64,000 nucleotides of DNA from Pseudomonas viridiflava (GCF_900580675.1 NZ_UTBG01000001.1:372001-436000); one strand, 5' to 3'. Positions 43,337 through 53,540 are shown, counted from the stretch's first letter. Numbers and translations are program-made. The notes: generated from the sequence alone by a model not told the origin.

Positions 43337-44257
43337 ATGAGCAACCCCCTGCTCAGCATCGGCATGGACTCCAACCGCTCCCAATTCATGGCCCGCCAGC
43401 GCATTGAAAGCCAGATCAACCTCCCGCGCCTGTTTGCGGCCATCGACGCCGATCCAGGTATTGTCGGCGCAGGCGTCGTATACATCGACGCCGACTTCAA
43501 CGTCATTACCCTGCGCGAATTCAAGCCCATCTGCAGCATCAAGCCCAAGCGCATCATTTTGCGTGAAGCGCAGAAGTACATTGCGCCAACGCAGTTTGCT
43601 CTACATGTCGTGAGCAATCCTCGAGAATCGCGACTGATTGGCGAAGCCGTGAATACCGGACTTTCCTGCTTTGGGGCGGTCATCAGTTGGGCTGCGATCG
43701 CCAGTGGAACCATTCTGGTGCCTTTCAGCGCTGGCGCCAGTTCCGTCATCGTTGTAGTGGGGTATGCGGCTGCCGGCGCAAGTACGCTTCAGTGTTTCAA
43801 CGGCATTGCCCGAACAGCGCTGGAAGTCGCCAAACCTGAGGTCAAGGATTCGCTCGACAGTGAAGGCTGGTACCAGAATGCGTCCATCGTGCTGGACGCC
43901 GTATCGCTGGCAGGCGTGGGCGCTTCGGCCCTGACGACGGTCAAGCTGGTCAGGGCCGCCAAAGCATCGACGGGCAAGAGCCTGCGTGATGTGCTTCGCG
44001 GTTTGAATCGCCAGGAAAGAGCCAAGCTGACGAAAGAGCTGCTGAGCATCAACCATCCCAGCTTGACCGCGAAGATGATCAAATTGAGGCAGGCGTCGGG
44101 CGAACTCACCAAGCGTTTCACCCCTACGCAGCTCAAGCACAGCACCACTACCCAGATCAAAGACGTCCTGGGCGCAAGCGTTGGGTTTGGCGGGAGTGCC
44201 TACTCCGGAAACGTCAACACCATCGCGATTGGACTGTACGAGGAGGTAAGCGAATGA
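43337..44257 (+). CDS. Unrecognised protein, tandem module copy 1, first gene (A1)
   Basis: 306 residues, no family recognised with confidence. Residues 1-88 are a soluble N-domain nearly identical to that of A2 at 44948 (84 of 88 identical). Residues about 103-150 are a glycine/alanine-rich hydrophobic hairpin (AVISWAAIASGTILVPFSAGA), and about 183-203 a second one (IVLDAVSLAGVGASALTTVKL). The C-terminal third is a basic helical region with LNRQERAKLTKELLS. Such hydrophobic hairpins occur in pore-forming toxins, but this is only suggestive. The start has AAGGAAG upstream. The next gene overlaps by 4 bp (ATGA), so both are made together. Confidence 0.8.
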   Translation: MSNPLLSIGMDSNRSQFMARQRIESQINLPRLFAAIDADPGIVGAGVVYIDADFNVITLREFKPICSIKPKRIILREAQKYIAPTQFALHVVSNPRESRLIGEAVNTGLSCFGAVISWAAIASGTILVPFSAGASSVIVVVGYAAAGASTLQCFNGIARTALEVAKPEVKDSLDSEGWYQNASIVLDAVSLAGVGASALTTVKLVRAAKASTGKSLRDVLRGLNRQERAKLTKELLSINHPSLTAKMIKLRQASGELTKRFTPTQLKHSTTTQIKDVLGASVGFGGSAYSGNVNTIAIGLYEEVSE

Positions 44258-44712
44258 GCGAATTGATGACGCTGCGCGACTTTTTCAGGCAATACTTTCT
44301 GACGTTTATGGGAGGCGTATTTGCTGCGTGTTTTTCTTTGGCGTTGGCTGTAGCGCTGGCGTTCATCACCTATTTTCGTGATGCGCCCATTGCCCAAGTG
44401 GGGCTCAAGATCATGTCTGCCGGGGCGCTGCTCATTCTGTTGACGGTCCATAGCAACTTTATGATTTTGCGGGGCCGACCCTCCTGGGTGTGGGTAATGG
44501 TCGGTATCTACGTCGCCTGTCTACTGTTTGTAGTTCCGATGGTTCAATTCCAGCCTCACAAAGTCCTTTATGGGTTGGCGCTGTTATTCCCATTGCTCGG
44601 ATTATTGACACTTAACAGCAAGGTTCAACGAGAGATGCGCACGAAACTCGTGGGAATCCGTCGCATTCGGCAGGCGGTCAAATCAACCGTCAGATCGAGT
44701 AGTCGCATGTGA
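44254..44712 (+). CDS. Small four-helix membrane protein, module copy 1, second gene (B1)
   Basis: 152 residues with about four membrane helices (roughly 15-38, 47-66, 76-96, 101-120) and a basic C-terminal helix. It shares with B2 the motif RGRPxWVW between helices and the ending LNSKxxREMRxKLVxxRRxRQA. Function is unknown. A small membrane protein coupled to a larger hydrophobic-core protein could be its immunity or assembly partner. Confidence 0.8.
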   Translation: MSELMTLRDFFRQYFLTFMGGVFAACFSLALAVALAFITYFRDAPIAQVGLKIMSAGALLILLTVHSNFMILRGRPSWVWVMVGIYVACLLFVVPMVQFQPHKVLYGLALLFPLLGLLTLNSKVQREMRTKLVGIRRIRQAVKSTVRSSSRM

Positions 44713-44823
44713 AGGAGCCGCCTTCGATAACGGTTTCCTAGCCCGCTATCTTCCCGTTCTTGGGGACGATCCTGATGGCCGACCCCGCTTGGGCTATGAT
44801 GTGGTCGCTATCGCTGCAGTGCG

Positions 44824-44907
44824 ACGATTCGACAAGCCAGCTCCCACATTCGACCGCGTTCTAACCTTGAAACTTGGTCAACTGTGGGAGCTGGCTTGCC
44901 TGCGATG
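44824..44907. repeat. REP-type inverted repeat, second copy upstream of the tandem module
   Basis: Arms ACAAGCCAGCTCCCACATTC and GTGGGAGCTGGCTTGCCTGC, loop about 35 bp. It is placed 41 bp before the A2 start, mirroring the copy before A1. Confidence 0.85.
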
Positions 44908-44947
44908 AGGCCCGTCTGGCCACCCTAACTTTCAAGGAAGAACACCC

Positions 44948-45871
44948 ATGAGCAATCCCCTGCTCAGCATCGGCATGGACTCCAACCGCTCCCAATTCAT
45001 GGCCCGCCAGCGCATCGAAAGCCAGATCAACCTGCCACGGCTGTTTGCGGCCATCGATGCAGACCCCGGCATTGTCGGCGCGGGCGTCGTATACATCGAC
45101 GCCGACTTCAATATCGTCACACTGCGCGAATTCAAGCCCATCTGCAGCATCAAGCCCAAGCGCATCATTTTGCGTGAAGCGCAGCGCTACATCGCACCGG
45201 CGCAATTTGCCCAGCAAGTGCAAGACAACCCTCGCGAATCGCGCCTGGTGGGAGAGGCGATCAACACGTCTCTGTCCTGCGCAGGCGCGATCATCGGTTG
45301 GCTCGTGGTGCTCAGCGGCACCGTCGCCGTGCCGTTCACGGCGGGCGCCAGCAGCGTGGTCACGGTCATCGGCTATACCGCCGCCACGGCCAGCACGCTG
45401 CAGTGTTTTGCCAGTGGCTATCGCGTTAGCAATGAGATCAGTGACCCCTCCAAAAATGACAAGCTCGACAGCTCGGAGTGGTATCAGTACACGATGATCG
45501 CCCTGGATGCGGCGTCGTTGATCGGGGTCGGTGCGTCGACGTTGACCACGGTAAAGCTGGTGCGGATGAATCAGGCCGCCACCGGCAAAAGCGTGCGGGA
45601 TGTATTGCAAGGGTTAACCCGGCAAGAGCGCGCCAAGCTCACGAAGGAGCTGCTCAGCATCCAGGATCCGCGCATGAGCGCCAAAATGCTCAAACTGAAG
45701 CAACTGTCCGGCGAGGCGACCAAGCGTTTCACCCCCGCCCAAGTCAAGCATGCAACGGTTACCCAGATACAGGATGCAATGGGCGCTGCAATCGGTTTTA
45801 CCGGCAGTGCGATCTCGGGCAATGTGCGCACCATTGCCGTTGGGTTGTATGAGGAAATGAGCAATGAATGA
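44948..45871 (+). CDS. Unrecognised protein, tandem module copy 2, first gene (A2)
   Basis: 307 residues, paralogue of A1. The first 260 bp or so are nearly identical to those of A1 at DNA level, and the sequence TTTCAAGGAAGAACACCC before the ATG is identical. After residue 90 the two proteins diverge but keep the same plan: hydrophobic hairpin (about 103-150, GWLVVLSGTVAVPFTAGASS), second hydrophobic stretch (about 183-203), conserved LTRQERAKLTKELLS and a terminal GLYEEMSNE. It overlaps the next gene by 8 bp. Confidence 0.8.
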   Translation: MSNPLLSIGMDSNRSQFMARQRIESQINLPRLFAAIDADPGIVGAGVVYIDADFNIVTLREFKPICSIKPKRIILREAQRYIAPAQFAQQVQDNPRESRLVGEAINTSLSCAGAIIGWLVVLSGTVAVPFTAGASSVVTVIGYTAATASTLQCFASGYRVSNEISDPSKNDKLDSSEWYQYTMIALDAASLIGVGASTLTTVKLVRMNQAATGKSVRDVLQGLTRQERAKLTKELLSIQDPRMSAKMLKLKQLSGEATKRFTPAQVKHATVTQIQDAMGAAIGFTGSAISGNVRTIAVGLYEEMSNE

Positions 45872-46313
45872 GCTACCCGGCATTCGCAGTTTTCTGGCGC
45901 AGTATTTTCCGGTCTTCATGGGCGCGATTTTCGCGGCGGTGTTCAGCCTGGTGTTTGCGGTGCCGCTGATTTTCGACAGTTATTTCCCACGCTTGTCGAT
46001 GGACGACAACCTCAAGTATTCCTTCCTGGGGGGCCTCGCGCTGACGTGGGGCATCGTGCATTGCAACTTCATGATCGCGCGCGGGCGGCCGCAGTGGGTA
46101 TGGCCGCTGGTGATGCTGCTTGCGTTCTGTGTTCTGGCAGTGCTGCCCACCATCGCCTTCGGTCCGCATCCGCTGTCCTATGGCTTGAGCCTGCTGTTTG
46201 CGCTGCTGGGGTTGCTGCTGCTCAACAGCAAGCGTCACCGCGAAATGCGCCGGAAACTCGTTGAAGTGAGGCGGCTGCGCCAAGCCATCATCGCAACGCA
46301 CAAAGCACGCTAG
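45864..46313 (+). CDS. Small four-helix membrane protein, module copy 2, second gene (B2)
   Basis: 149 residues, paralogue of B1 but clearly more diverged from it than A1 is from A2 in their N-domains. About four membrane helices, the RGRPQWVW motif, and the basic C-terminal LNSKRHREMRRKLVEVRR. Its start lies inside the end of A2. Confidence 0.8.
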   Translation: MNELPGIRSFLAQYFPVFMGAIFAAVFSLVFAVPLIFDSYFPRLSMDDNLKYSFLGGLALTWGIVHCNFMIARGRPQWVWPLVMLLAFCVLAVLPTIAFGPHPLSYGLSLLFALLGLLLLNSKRHREMRRKLVEVRRLRQAIIATHKAR

Positions 46314-46489
46314 CTGGGTAGATTCGCCACCCTGCGCCACAAATATGTGCGGCGCTTGCACCACGGCACGTACAGTGGCGCTGTTTTGGTGCTGTACTGC
46401 ACCGGGTCTTACGATAAAGCGCAATGACCGCCGCTCTGGCATAAGTCTTGCGCGCTTTGTGTCCATGCCCTGGCTCGCAGGAGGCCGCC

Positions 46490-49400
46490 GTGTCGATTCA
46501 TGTCGCGTTGCACCACGTTACGCATTACCGCTATGACCGCGCTGTCGAACTCGGCCCACAGATCGTGCGCTTGCGCCCGGCTGCCCATAGCCGCACGCGG
46601 ATTTTGTCCTACGCGCTGAAAGTGCTGCCCGAGCAGCATTTCATCAATTGGCAGCAGGACCCCCAGGGTAATTACCTGGCGCGCCTGGTGTTTCCGGAAA
46701 AGACCAACGAGCTGCGCATCGAAGTCGACCTGGTCGCCGAGATGGCGGTGTTCAACCCGTTCGACTTTTTCCTTGAACCCTACGCCGAAAAAATCCCGTT
46801 CAGCTATGCCGCCGATGAGCAGCGCGAGCTGGCGCCGTACCTCGAAACCTTGCCGCTGACACCGCAGTTCGCCTCCTACCTGGCCGGCATCGACCGCACG
46901 CCGTTGCCTGCGGTGGATTTCCTGGTCGGCCTGAACCAGCGCCTGGCCGCCGATATCGGCTACCTGATCCGCATGGAACCGGGCGTGCAGACCCCGGAAT
47001 TCACCCTGCAAAATGCCTCCGGCTCGTGCCGCGACTCGGCCTGGCTGCTCGTGCAACTGCTGCGCAACCTGGGGTTGGCGGCGCGGTTTGTGTCCGGTTA
47101 CCTGATCCAGCTGACCGCCGACGTCAAAGCCCTTGATGGCCCATCCGGCACTGAAGTGGACTTCACCGACCTGCACGCCTGGTGCGAAGTGTATTTGCCC
47201 GGCGCCGGTTGGATTGGCCTGGACGCCACCTCCGGGCTGTTTGCCGGTGAAGGGCATATCCCATTGGCCTGTAGTCCTGATCCATCGTCCGCCGCGCCGA
47301 TCAGTGGGCTGGTGGAACCTTGCGAGTGCGAATTTACCCACGAAATGTCGGTAGAGCGGATTTGGGAAGCCCCTCGGGTTACCAAGCCCTACACCGAAGA
47401 GCAATGGCTGGCGATCCAGGCGCTGGGCCGTCAGATCGATGGCGACCTGCTCAAGGACGACGTGCGCCTGACCATGGGCGGCGAGCCGACCTTCGTCTCC
47501 ATCGACGACCCCGACGGCGCGGAGTGGAACACTGCCGCGCTGGGGCCGGACAAGCGCCGGCTGTCGGCCGAGCTGTTCCAGCGCATGCGCAAGCACTACG
47601 CGCCCAAGGGCCTGGTGCACTTCGGCCAGGGCAAGTGGTATCCCGGCGAGCAGCTGCCGCGTTGGTCGCTCAATTGCTACTGGCGCCGCGATGGCGTGCC
47701 GATCTGGCACAACAGTGCGCTGATTGCCGATGAACAGCAGGACTACGGCGCCGATGGCGTGATGGCCGGACGCTTCCTGGCCAGCGTCGCCGAGCGCCTC
47801 AAGTTGCCGGCGCGCTTTGTATTCCCGGCCTTCGAAGACAACTTCTACTACCTGTGGCGCGAAGGCGCGCTGCCGCAAAACGTCACGGCCCAGGACCCGC
47901 GCTTAAGCGACGACCTGGAGCGCGAACGCCTGCGCAAAGTGTTCAGCCAGGGCCTGGATAAGGTCATCGGCCAAGTGCTGCCGTTGGCACGCACCGCCGC
48001 CAACGACCGCTGGCAGAGCGGGCCCTGGTACCTGCGTGATAACCACTGCCGCCTGGTGCCGGGCGATTCGCCGCTGGGCTATCGCCTGCCGTTGGCCTCG
48101 CAGCCGTGGGTGACGGCGGCGGAATATCCGTTTGTGCACCCCACCGACCCTAACCAGGATCAGCCGGAGCTGCCGACCACCGCTCAATTGCAAAGCCACG
48201 GCGAACCCGCGCCGAGCGACGAGCGTGTGCCGAAGGTGGACGAGTCCGCCGACTGGCTGACCCGCACTGCCTTGTGCGCCGAAGCACGCGAAGGGCGCCT
48301 GTACCTGTTTATGCCGCCGCTGGAACGCGTCGAGGATTACCTGGAACTGGTCGCGGCCATCGAAGCCACCGCCGAAGAGCTGCACTGCCCGGTATTGCTG
48401 GAAGGCTACGAGCCGCCGGCCGACACGCGGCTGAGCAACTTCCGGGTTACGCCGGACCCGGGCGTGATCGAGGTCAATGTGCAGCCGTCCGCCACCTGGG
48501 ACGAGTTGGTGGAACGCACCGAATTCCTCTACGAAGAGGCGCGGCAAACCCGCCTGACCACTGAAAAATTCATGATCGATGGCCGCCACACCGGCACCGG
48601 CGGCGGTAACCACTTCGTACTGGGGGGCGCCACGCCCAAGGATTCGCCGTTCCTGCGCCGGCCGGATCTGCTGCGCAGTTTGATCAGCTATTGGCACAAT
48701 CACCCGTCGTTGTCGTACCTGTTTTCCGGCCTGTTTATCGGCCCGACCTCGCAGGCACCTCGGGTGGATGAAGCCCGCAACGACGCGCTGTATGAGCTGG
48801 AAATCGCCTTCGCGCAAATGCCCGAGCCGGGCGAGGAATGCCCGCCATGGCTGGTCGACAGGCTGCTGCGCAACCTGCTGATCGACGTAACCGGCAATAC
48901 CCACCGCGCCGAATTCTGCGTCGACAAGCTCTACTCGCCGGACGGCGCCACCGGCCGGCTGGGCTTGCTGGAACTGCGCGCGTTTGAAATGCCGCCGCAT
49001 GCGCGCATGAGCCTGACCCAGCAATTGCTGCTGCGGGCCCTGGTCGCGCGTTTCTGGCGTGAGCCGTATGCGCCCCCCAAGCTGGCGCGCTGGGGCACCG
49101 AGCTGCACGACCGCTTCCTGCTGCCGCATTTTATCGAACAGGATTTTGCTGATGTGATCGTCGAGCTGAACGCCGCAGGCTACCCGCTGCGCGCCGAATG
49201 GTTTGCCGCGCACCTGGAATTCCGTTTCCCCAAGGTGGGCGATTACGCCGTCAGCGGCATCGAACTGGAACTGCGCCAGGCCCTGGAACCCTGGCATGTG
49301 CTGGGCGAGGAGGGCGCAGTAGGCGGCACCGTGCGTTATGTGGATTCGTCGCTGGAGCGCTTGCAGGTGAAGTTGAGCGGGCTGCCGCCGCAACGTTATC

Positions 49401-49780
49401 TGCTGACGTGCAATGGCATCCCGGTGCCGTTGCAGCCGACCGGGCGCGTCGGTGAGTTCGTTGCCGGCGTGCGTTACCGCGCCTGGCAACCGGCGAACTG
49501 CCTGCAACCGACCATCGAAGTGCACGCGCCATTGGTGTTCGACCTGCTCGACACCTGGATGCAGCGATCGCTGGGCGGCTGCCAATACCACGTGGCCCAC
49601 CCTGGCGGGCGCAATTACGACAGCTTGCCGGTGAATGCCAATGAGGCCGAGAGCCGACGGATGGCGCGGTTTTTCCGGCTGGGGCATAGCCCTGGGACGC
49701 TGCCGGTGCCAACAGTAGTGATCAACGATGAGTTACCGATGACTTTGGATTTGCGGCGTTTCCCCAATAAAAATGACTAA
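46490..49780 (+). CDS. Transglutaminase-like protein fused to DUF2126 (putative amidoligase)
   Basis: 1096 residues. The N-terminal 290 residues are a bacterial transglutaminase-like cysteine peptidase fold with the triad Cys180 ([10 protein letters not shown]), His229 (DLHAWCEVY) and Asp245 (WIGLDATSG). The rest (about 310-1090) matches DUF2126, described as a putative amidoligase, with [25 protein letters not shown] and [12 protein letters not shown]. The start is the GTG at 46490, with CAGGAGG 7 nt upstream. It is the first gene of a three-gene set whose members co-occur widely in bacteria; the product is not known. Confidence 0.9.
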   Translation: MSIHVALHHVTHYRYDRAVELGPQIVRLRPAAHSRTRILSYALKVLPEQHFINWQQDPQGNYLARLVFPEKTNELRIEVDLVAEMAVFNPFDFFLEPYAEKIPFSYAADEQRELAPYLETLPLTPQFASYLAGIDRTPLPAVDFLVGLNQRLAADIGYLIRMEPGVQTPEFTLQNASGSCRDSAWLLVQLLRNLGLAARFVSGYLIQLTADVKALDGPSGTEVDFTDLHAWCEVYLPGAGWIGLDATSGLFAGEGHIPLACSPDPSSAAPISGLVEPCECEFTHEMSVERIWEAPRVTKPYTEEQWLAIQALGRQIDGDLLKDDVRLTMGGEPTFVSIDDPDGAEWNTAALGPDKRRLSAELFQRMRKHYAPKGLVHFGQGKWYPGEQLPRWSLNCYWRRDGVPIWHNSALIADEQQDYGADGVMAGRFLASVAERLKLPARFVFPAFEDNFYYLWREGALPQNVTAQDPRLSDDLERERLRKVFSQGLDKVIGQVLPLARTAANDRWQSGPWYLRDNHCRLVPGDSPLGYRLPLASQPWVTAAEYPFVHPTDPNQDQPELPTTAQLQSHGEPAPSDERVPKVDESADWLTRTALCAEAREGRLYLFMPPLERVEDYLELVAAIEATAEELHCPVLLEGYEPPADTRLSNFRVTPDPGVIEVNVQPSATWDELVERTEFLYEEARQTRLTTEKFMIDGRHTGTGGGNHFVLGGATPKDSPFLRRPDLLRSLISYWHNHPSLSYLFSGLFIGPTSQAPRVDEARNDALYELEIAFAQMPEPGEECPPWLVDRLLRNLLIDVTGNTHRAEFCVDKLYSPDGATGRLGLLELRAFEMPPHARMSLTQQLLLRALVARFWREPYAPPKLARWGTELHDRFLLPHFIEQDFADVIVELNAAGYPLRAEWFAAHLEFRFPKVGDYAVSGIELELRQALEPWHVLGEEGAVGGTVRYVDSSLERLQVKLSGLPPQRYLLTCNGIPVPLQPTGRVGEFVAGVRYRAWQPANCLQPTIEVHAPLVFDLLDTWMQRSLGGCQYHVAHPGGRNYDSLPVNANEAESRRMARFFRLGHSPGTLPVPTVVINDELPMTLDLRRFPNKND

Positions 49781-49802
49781 AAGCGATCTCGTTTTGATTT
49801 CT

Positions 49803-49860
49803 GGCTTTGGTGGTGAGCGGGCGTGCCCCGCGCGAGGCAAGCTCGCTCACCACAAAGGCT
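49803..49860. repeat. Imperfect inverted repeat between the first two genes of the ATP-grasp/transglutaminase set
   Basis: GGCTTTGGTGGTGAGCG faces CGCTCACCACAAAGGC. It is a perfect-looking palindrome of about 15 bp per arm but lacks the common REP core. It may act as an attenuator or terminator between the two genes. Confidence 0.6.
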
Positions 49861-49928
49861 GGACTTCACAGGGGATTTGCAGTGTTTGTTAGGTTAATCT
49901 GAGCCCCTTTGCCTCTGCCGAGCGTTCC

Positions 49929-52415
49929 ATGCCCGATTTGCTCGACCGTTACCCGCTGACCGCGGGCACTTATCACGAACTGCTCGACGACAGCGGCGCG
50001 GTGCGTGCCCATTGGCAGCGCCTGCTCGATCACCTGCAACGCAGCACACCCGCGCAGTTGGCCCAGCGCCAGGCGCTGCTGACCCGGCAGATCCAGGAAA
50101 ACGGCGTGACCTACAACGTCTACGCCGACCCCAAGGGCGCCGATCGCCCGTGGGAATTGGACCTGCTGCCGCATGTGCTGGCGGCGGACGAGTGGCAGCA
50201 GCTGTCGGCCGGTATCGCCCAGCGCGCGCGCTTGCTCAATGCCGTGCTCGCCGACCTGTACGGCCCGCAGCGCTTGATCAAGGAAGGCTTGCTGCCCGCC
50301 GAACTGGTGTTCGGGCATAACAACTTTCTGTGGCCTTGCCAGGGCATCCAGCCGCCGGACGGCGCGTTCCTGCACCTGTATGCCGTGGACCTGGCACGCA
50401 CGCCGGATGGGCGCTGGTGGGTCACCGCCGACCGCACCCAGGCGCCGTCGGGTGCGGGGTATGCGCTGGAAAACCGCACCATCGTGTCGCGTGCTTTCCC
50501 GGACCTGTACCGCGATTTGCAGGTGCAGCACCTCACCGGTTTTTTCCGCACGCTGCAGGAAACCCTGGCCCGCCAGGCCCCTGTCGATAACCAGCCGCCG
50601 CTGATCGTGCTGCTCACGCCTGGGCGTTTCAACGAAAGCTATTTCGAACACCTCTACCTCGCGCGCCAACTCGGTTACCCGCTGGTCGAAGGTGGCGACC
50701 TCACGGTGCGCGACAGCACCGTGTACCTGAAAACCCTCAGCGGCCTGCGCCGGGTGCACGCGATCATGCGGCGCCTGGACGACGACTTCTGCGACCCGCT
50801 GGAGCTGCGCACCGACTCTGCCCTTGGCGTGCCTGGCCTGCTCGACGCCGTGCGCCAGGGCAATGTGCTGGTGGCCAATGCCCTGGGTAGCGGCGTTCTG
50901 GAATCGCCGGGTTTGCTCGGCTTTTTGCCTAAGATCAATGAGTTTCTGTTTGGCGAAGAGCTGATCCTGCCGTCCATCGCCACCTGGTGGTGCGGTGAGG
51001 CGCCGGTGTTGGCCGAGGCCCTCGGGAAACTGCCGGAGCTGCTGATCAAACCGGCGTTTCCGTCACAAAGCTTCGCCCCGGTATTTGGCCGCGACTTGAA
51101 CGACGAACAACGCCAGGCCCTGGCCGAACGCATGCGCGCGCGGCCGTATGCGTATGTCGCCCAGGAGTTGGCGCAATTGTCCCAGGCGCCGGTGTGGCAC
51201 ACCGTGGATGACCACCTGCAACACCGCGCCATCGGCATGCGCGTGTATGCCGTGGCCAGTGAGGATGGTTACCGCGTGTTGCCCGGTGGCCTGACCCGCG
51301 TGGCCGCCGACGCCGACGCCGAAGTGGTGTCGATGCAACGCGGCGGCGCCAGCAAGGACACCTGGGTGCTCGGCGAACGTGCCGCCGGTGGCGAGCAGTG
51401 GCGCGCGCAACGGGCGATCGGCGCGCATGACCTGGTGCGCCGCGACCCTTACCTGCCATCACGCGTGGTGGAAAACCTGTTCTGGTTTGGCCGTTACTGC
51501 GAACGCTGCGATGACAGCGCGCGCTGGCTGCGCATCGTGCTCGCGCGCTATGTGGACGGCGACGACCCGCTGGCCTTGCAGGCAGCCGTCGAGCTGGGAG
51601 AAAACCTGCGCTTGCTGCCGGAAGAGGGCGAGTTGCCCGAGCGTCTGCTCGCAGCTTTGCTGGGCGATGATTGGCCATCGAGCCTGCGCGCCAACCTGCA
51701 GCGCTTGCAGTGGGCCGCGTCCCAAGTGCGCGGTAAGTTGTCCCGGGAGAACTGGCAGGCGCTGGTCGAGCTGCAACGCGAAGCCCTGGAACTGGAAAGC
51801 GAAACCCCGGATTTTGGCGAGTTGCTGGACTTTCTCAACCGCCTGGTGATGTCCCTGGCGGCGCTCTCCGGCTTCGCCCTGGACGACATGACCCGCGACG
51901 AAGGCTGGCGCTTTTTGATGATGGGCCGGCGCATCGAGCGTCTGCAGTTTCTCAGCAGCAGCCTCGCGGCGTTCCTGCGTGGCGTGGCGGTGTTTGATCA
52001 GGCGGGGCTGGAGTGGTTGCTGGAACTGGGCAACAGCAGCATCACCTATCGCTCGCGCTACCTGGCGGTGCCGCAGTTGATCCCGGTGCTCGACCTGTTG
52101 CTACTGGACGAGCAGAACCCGCACGCGGTGCTGTTCCAGCTGAAACTGGTGAACCGCACCTTGCGCCGCCTCAACGACGACTTCGGCGTGCCTCGGGAAA
52201 CCGGCCTGGCACCCTTGGTGGAGCGCCTGTCGCGGTTCGACCTGGGTTGCCTGGAGAACCCGTTGTTTGGCGAATCCAGCGTGCGTGCCGCGCTGGACGG
52301 CCTGGGGGACCTGCTGCAAGCGGTCGCCGATGAGAGCGGGCAAGTGTCGGATCGCTTGGCGTTGCGCCACTTTGCCCATGTGGATGATGTCAGCCAGCAA
52401 ACGGTGTCGGTGTGA
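49929..52415 (+). CDS. Circularly permuted ATP-grasp protein fused to alpha-E domain
   Basis: 828 residues. The N-terminal about 480 residues are a circularly permuted type 2 ATP-grasp enzyme (GRFNESYFEHLYLARQLGYP; KPAFPSQSFAPVFG; RMRARPYAYVAQEL). The rest (about 490-820) is an alpha-E domain beginning LPSRVVENLFWFGRYCERCD. In many genomes these are two separate genes; here they are one chain. By analogy with ATP-grasp ligases it should activate a carboxylate and join it to an amine. The ATG at 49929 is in frame with the conserved N-terminal LLDRYPLTAGTYHELLD. Its TGA overlaps the next start. Confidence 0.9.
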   Translation: MPDLLDRYPLTAGTYHELLDDSGAVRAHWQRLLDHLQRSTPAQLAQRQALLTRQIQENGVTYNVYADPKGADRPWELDLLPHVLAADEWQQLSAGIAQRARLLNAVLADLYGPQRLIKEGLLPAELVFGHNNFLWPCQGIQPPDGAFLHLYAVDLARTPDGRWWVTADRTQAPSGAGYALENRTIVSRAFPDLYRDLQVQHLTGFFRTLQETLARQAPVDNQPPLIVLLTPGRFNESYFEHLYLARQLGYPLVEGGDLTVRDSTVYLKTLSGLRRVHAIMRRLDDDFCDPLELRTDSALGVPGLLDAVRQGNVLVANALGSGVLESPGLLGFLPKINEFLFGEELILPSIATWWCGEAPVLAEALGKLPELLIKPAFPSQSFAPVFGRDLNDEQRQALAERMRARPYAYVAQELAQLSQAPVWHTVDDHLQHRAIGMRVYAVASEDGYRVLPGGLTRVAADADAEVVSMQRGGASKDTWVLGERAAGGEQWRAQRAIGAHDLVRRDPYLPSRVVENLFWFGRYCERCDDSARWLRIVLARYVDGDDPLALQAAVELGENLRLLPEEGELPERLLAALLGDDWPSSLRANLQRLQWAASQVRGKLSRENWQALVELQREALELESETPDFGELLDFLNRLVMSLAALSGFALDDMTRDEGWRFLMMGRRIERLQFLSSSLAAFLRGVAVFDQAGLEWLLELGNSSITYRSRYLAVPQLIPVLDLLLLDEQNPHAVLFQLKLVNRTLRRLNDDFGVPRETGLAPLVERLSRFDLGCLENPLFGESSVRAALDGLGDLLQAVADESGQVSDRLALRHFAHVDDVSQQTVSV

Positions 52416-53311
52416 TGAGTGCGCGCTATCAGATTTTCCACGATACCCATTACCACTACGACAGCCCGGTGTCCCTGGCCCAGCAGCTCGCGCATTTATG
52501 GCCACGGCCTTGCGCCTGGCAGCGTTGCAGCGCGCAGCAGTTGGACATCAGCCCGCAGCCGTCTTCGCGACGCGATGAGTTGGATGTGTTCGGCAACCCG
52601 ATCACCCGCCTGGCGTTCGAGCGCCCCCACGACGAATTGCTGGTGAATGCCGGGCTGACCGTGGAAGTGCTGGCGCGCCCGCTGCTGGATTTCCAGCAGT
52701 CGCCGGCCTGGGACCAGACCCGCGACAGCCTGACCTACAGCAGCCAGCCGCTGTCGCCGGAGATCATCGAAGCCTGCCGCTATCGCTTCGAATCGCCCTA
52801 CGTGCACCTGAAAAAAACCTTCGTCGAGTTTTCCGAGAGCTGCTTCCCGCCCAGCCGTCCGTTGCTGTTGGGCGTGCAGGCCCTGATGGAAAAGATCTTC
52901 AGCGAATTCACCTTTGATGCCGAAGCCACCCAGGTCGCCACGCCGCTGGTGGAAGTGCTGGAGCGCCGTCGCGGCGTGTGCCAGGACTTCGCCCACCTGA
53001 TGCTCGCGTGCCTGCGCTCGCGGGGCCTGGCGGCGCGCTATATCAGTGGCTACCTGCTGACCCAGCCGCCGCCCGGCCAGCCACGGCTGATCGGCGCCGA
53101 TGCGTCCCACGCGTGGGTCTCGGTGTATTGCCCGGTATCGGGCTGGGTGGATTTTGATCCGACCAACAATGTGCAGCCGGCACTGGAGCACATCACCCTG
53201 GCCTGGGGCCGGGATTTCTCCGATGTGTCGCCGTTGCGGGGAGTGATTCTGGGGGGAGGGAGCCATGACCCGGAAGTGCGGGTGACGGTGATGCCGCTGG
53301 ATCCACTGTAG
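52415..53311 (+). CDS. Transglutaminase-like cysteine peptidase family protein
   Basis: 298 residues. The N-terminal domain is the bacterial transglutaminase N type (YQIFHDTHYHYDSPVSLAQQ). The core has Cys189 (RRGVCQDFAHLML), His232 (DASHAWVSVY) and Asp248 (WVDFDPTNN). It is coupled to the ATP-grasp/alpha-E gene by a one-base TGATG overlap. It may cleave or transfer the peptide made by the neighbours; no substrate is known. Confidence 0.9.
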   Translation: MSARYQIFHDTHYHYDSPVSLAQQLAHLWPRPCAWQRCSAQQLDISPQPSSRRDELDVFGNPITRLAFERPHDELLVNAGLTVEVLARPLLDFQQSPAWDQTRDSLTYSSQPLSPEIIEACRYRFESPYVHLKKTFVEFSESCFPPSRPLLLGVQALMEKIFSEFTFDAEATQVATPLVEVLERRRGVCQDFAHLMLACLRSRGLAARYISGYLLTQPPPGQPRLIGADASHAWVSVYCPVSGWVDFDPTNNVQPALEHITLAWGRDFSDVSPLRGVILGGGSHDPEVRVTVMPLDPL

Positions 53312-53351
53312 GCGCCGGCTAGCCGGCACCTACACACAAATCCTGGTTGCT

Positions 53352-53540
53352 TCAGGCGTCTGGCGCCGGGTCTTTCGGTGTTTCAGTGTCGTCAGTCGCC
53401 ACTTCGCCTTCAGCATCCGGGTTCAGTACACCTGCTTCTTCATCTGCAGCGGCTTTCTTGCGTTGCAGTTTTTCCTCTTTCTTCTGCTCCTTGGCCAAGT
53501 CTCTCTGACGTTTGGCGAAGGAGTAATTAGGTTTGGCCAT
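53352..53540 (-). CDS. Small charged protein, function unknown
   Basis: 62 residues. The N-terminal half is a Lys/Glu-rich helix (FAKRQRDLAKEQKKEEKLQRKK), the C-terminal half is acidic and disordered-looking. A ribosome site AGAGGATC precedes the ATG at 53540. Small proteins of this kind are common in pseudomonads. Confidence 0.75.
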   Translation of the reverse strand: MAKPNYSFAKRQRDLAKEQKKEEKLQRKKAAADEEAGVLNPDAEGEVATDDTETPKDPAPDA

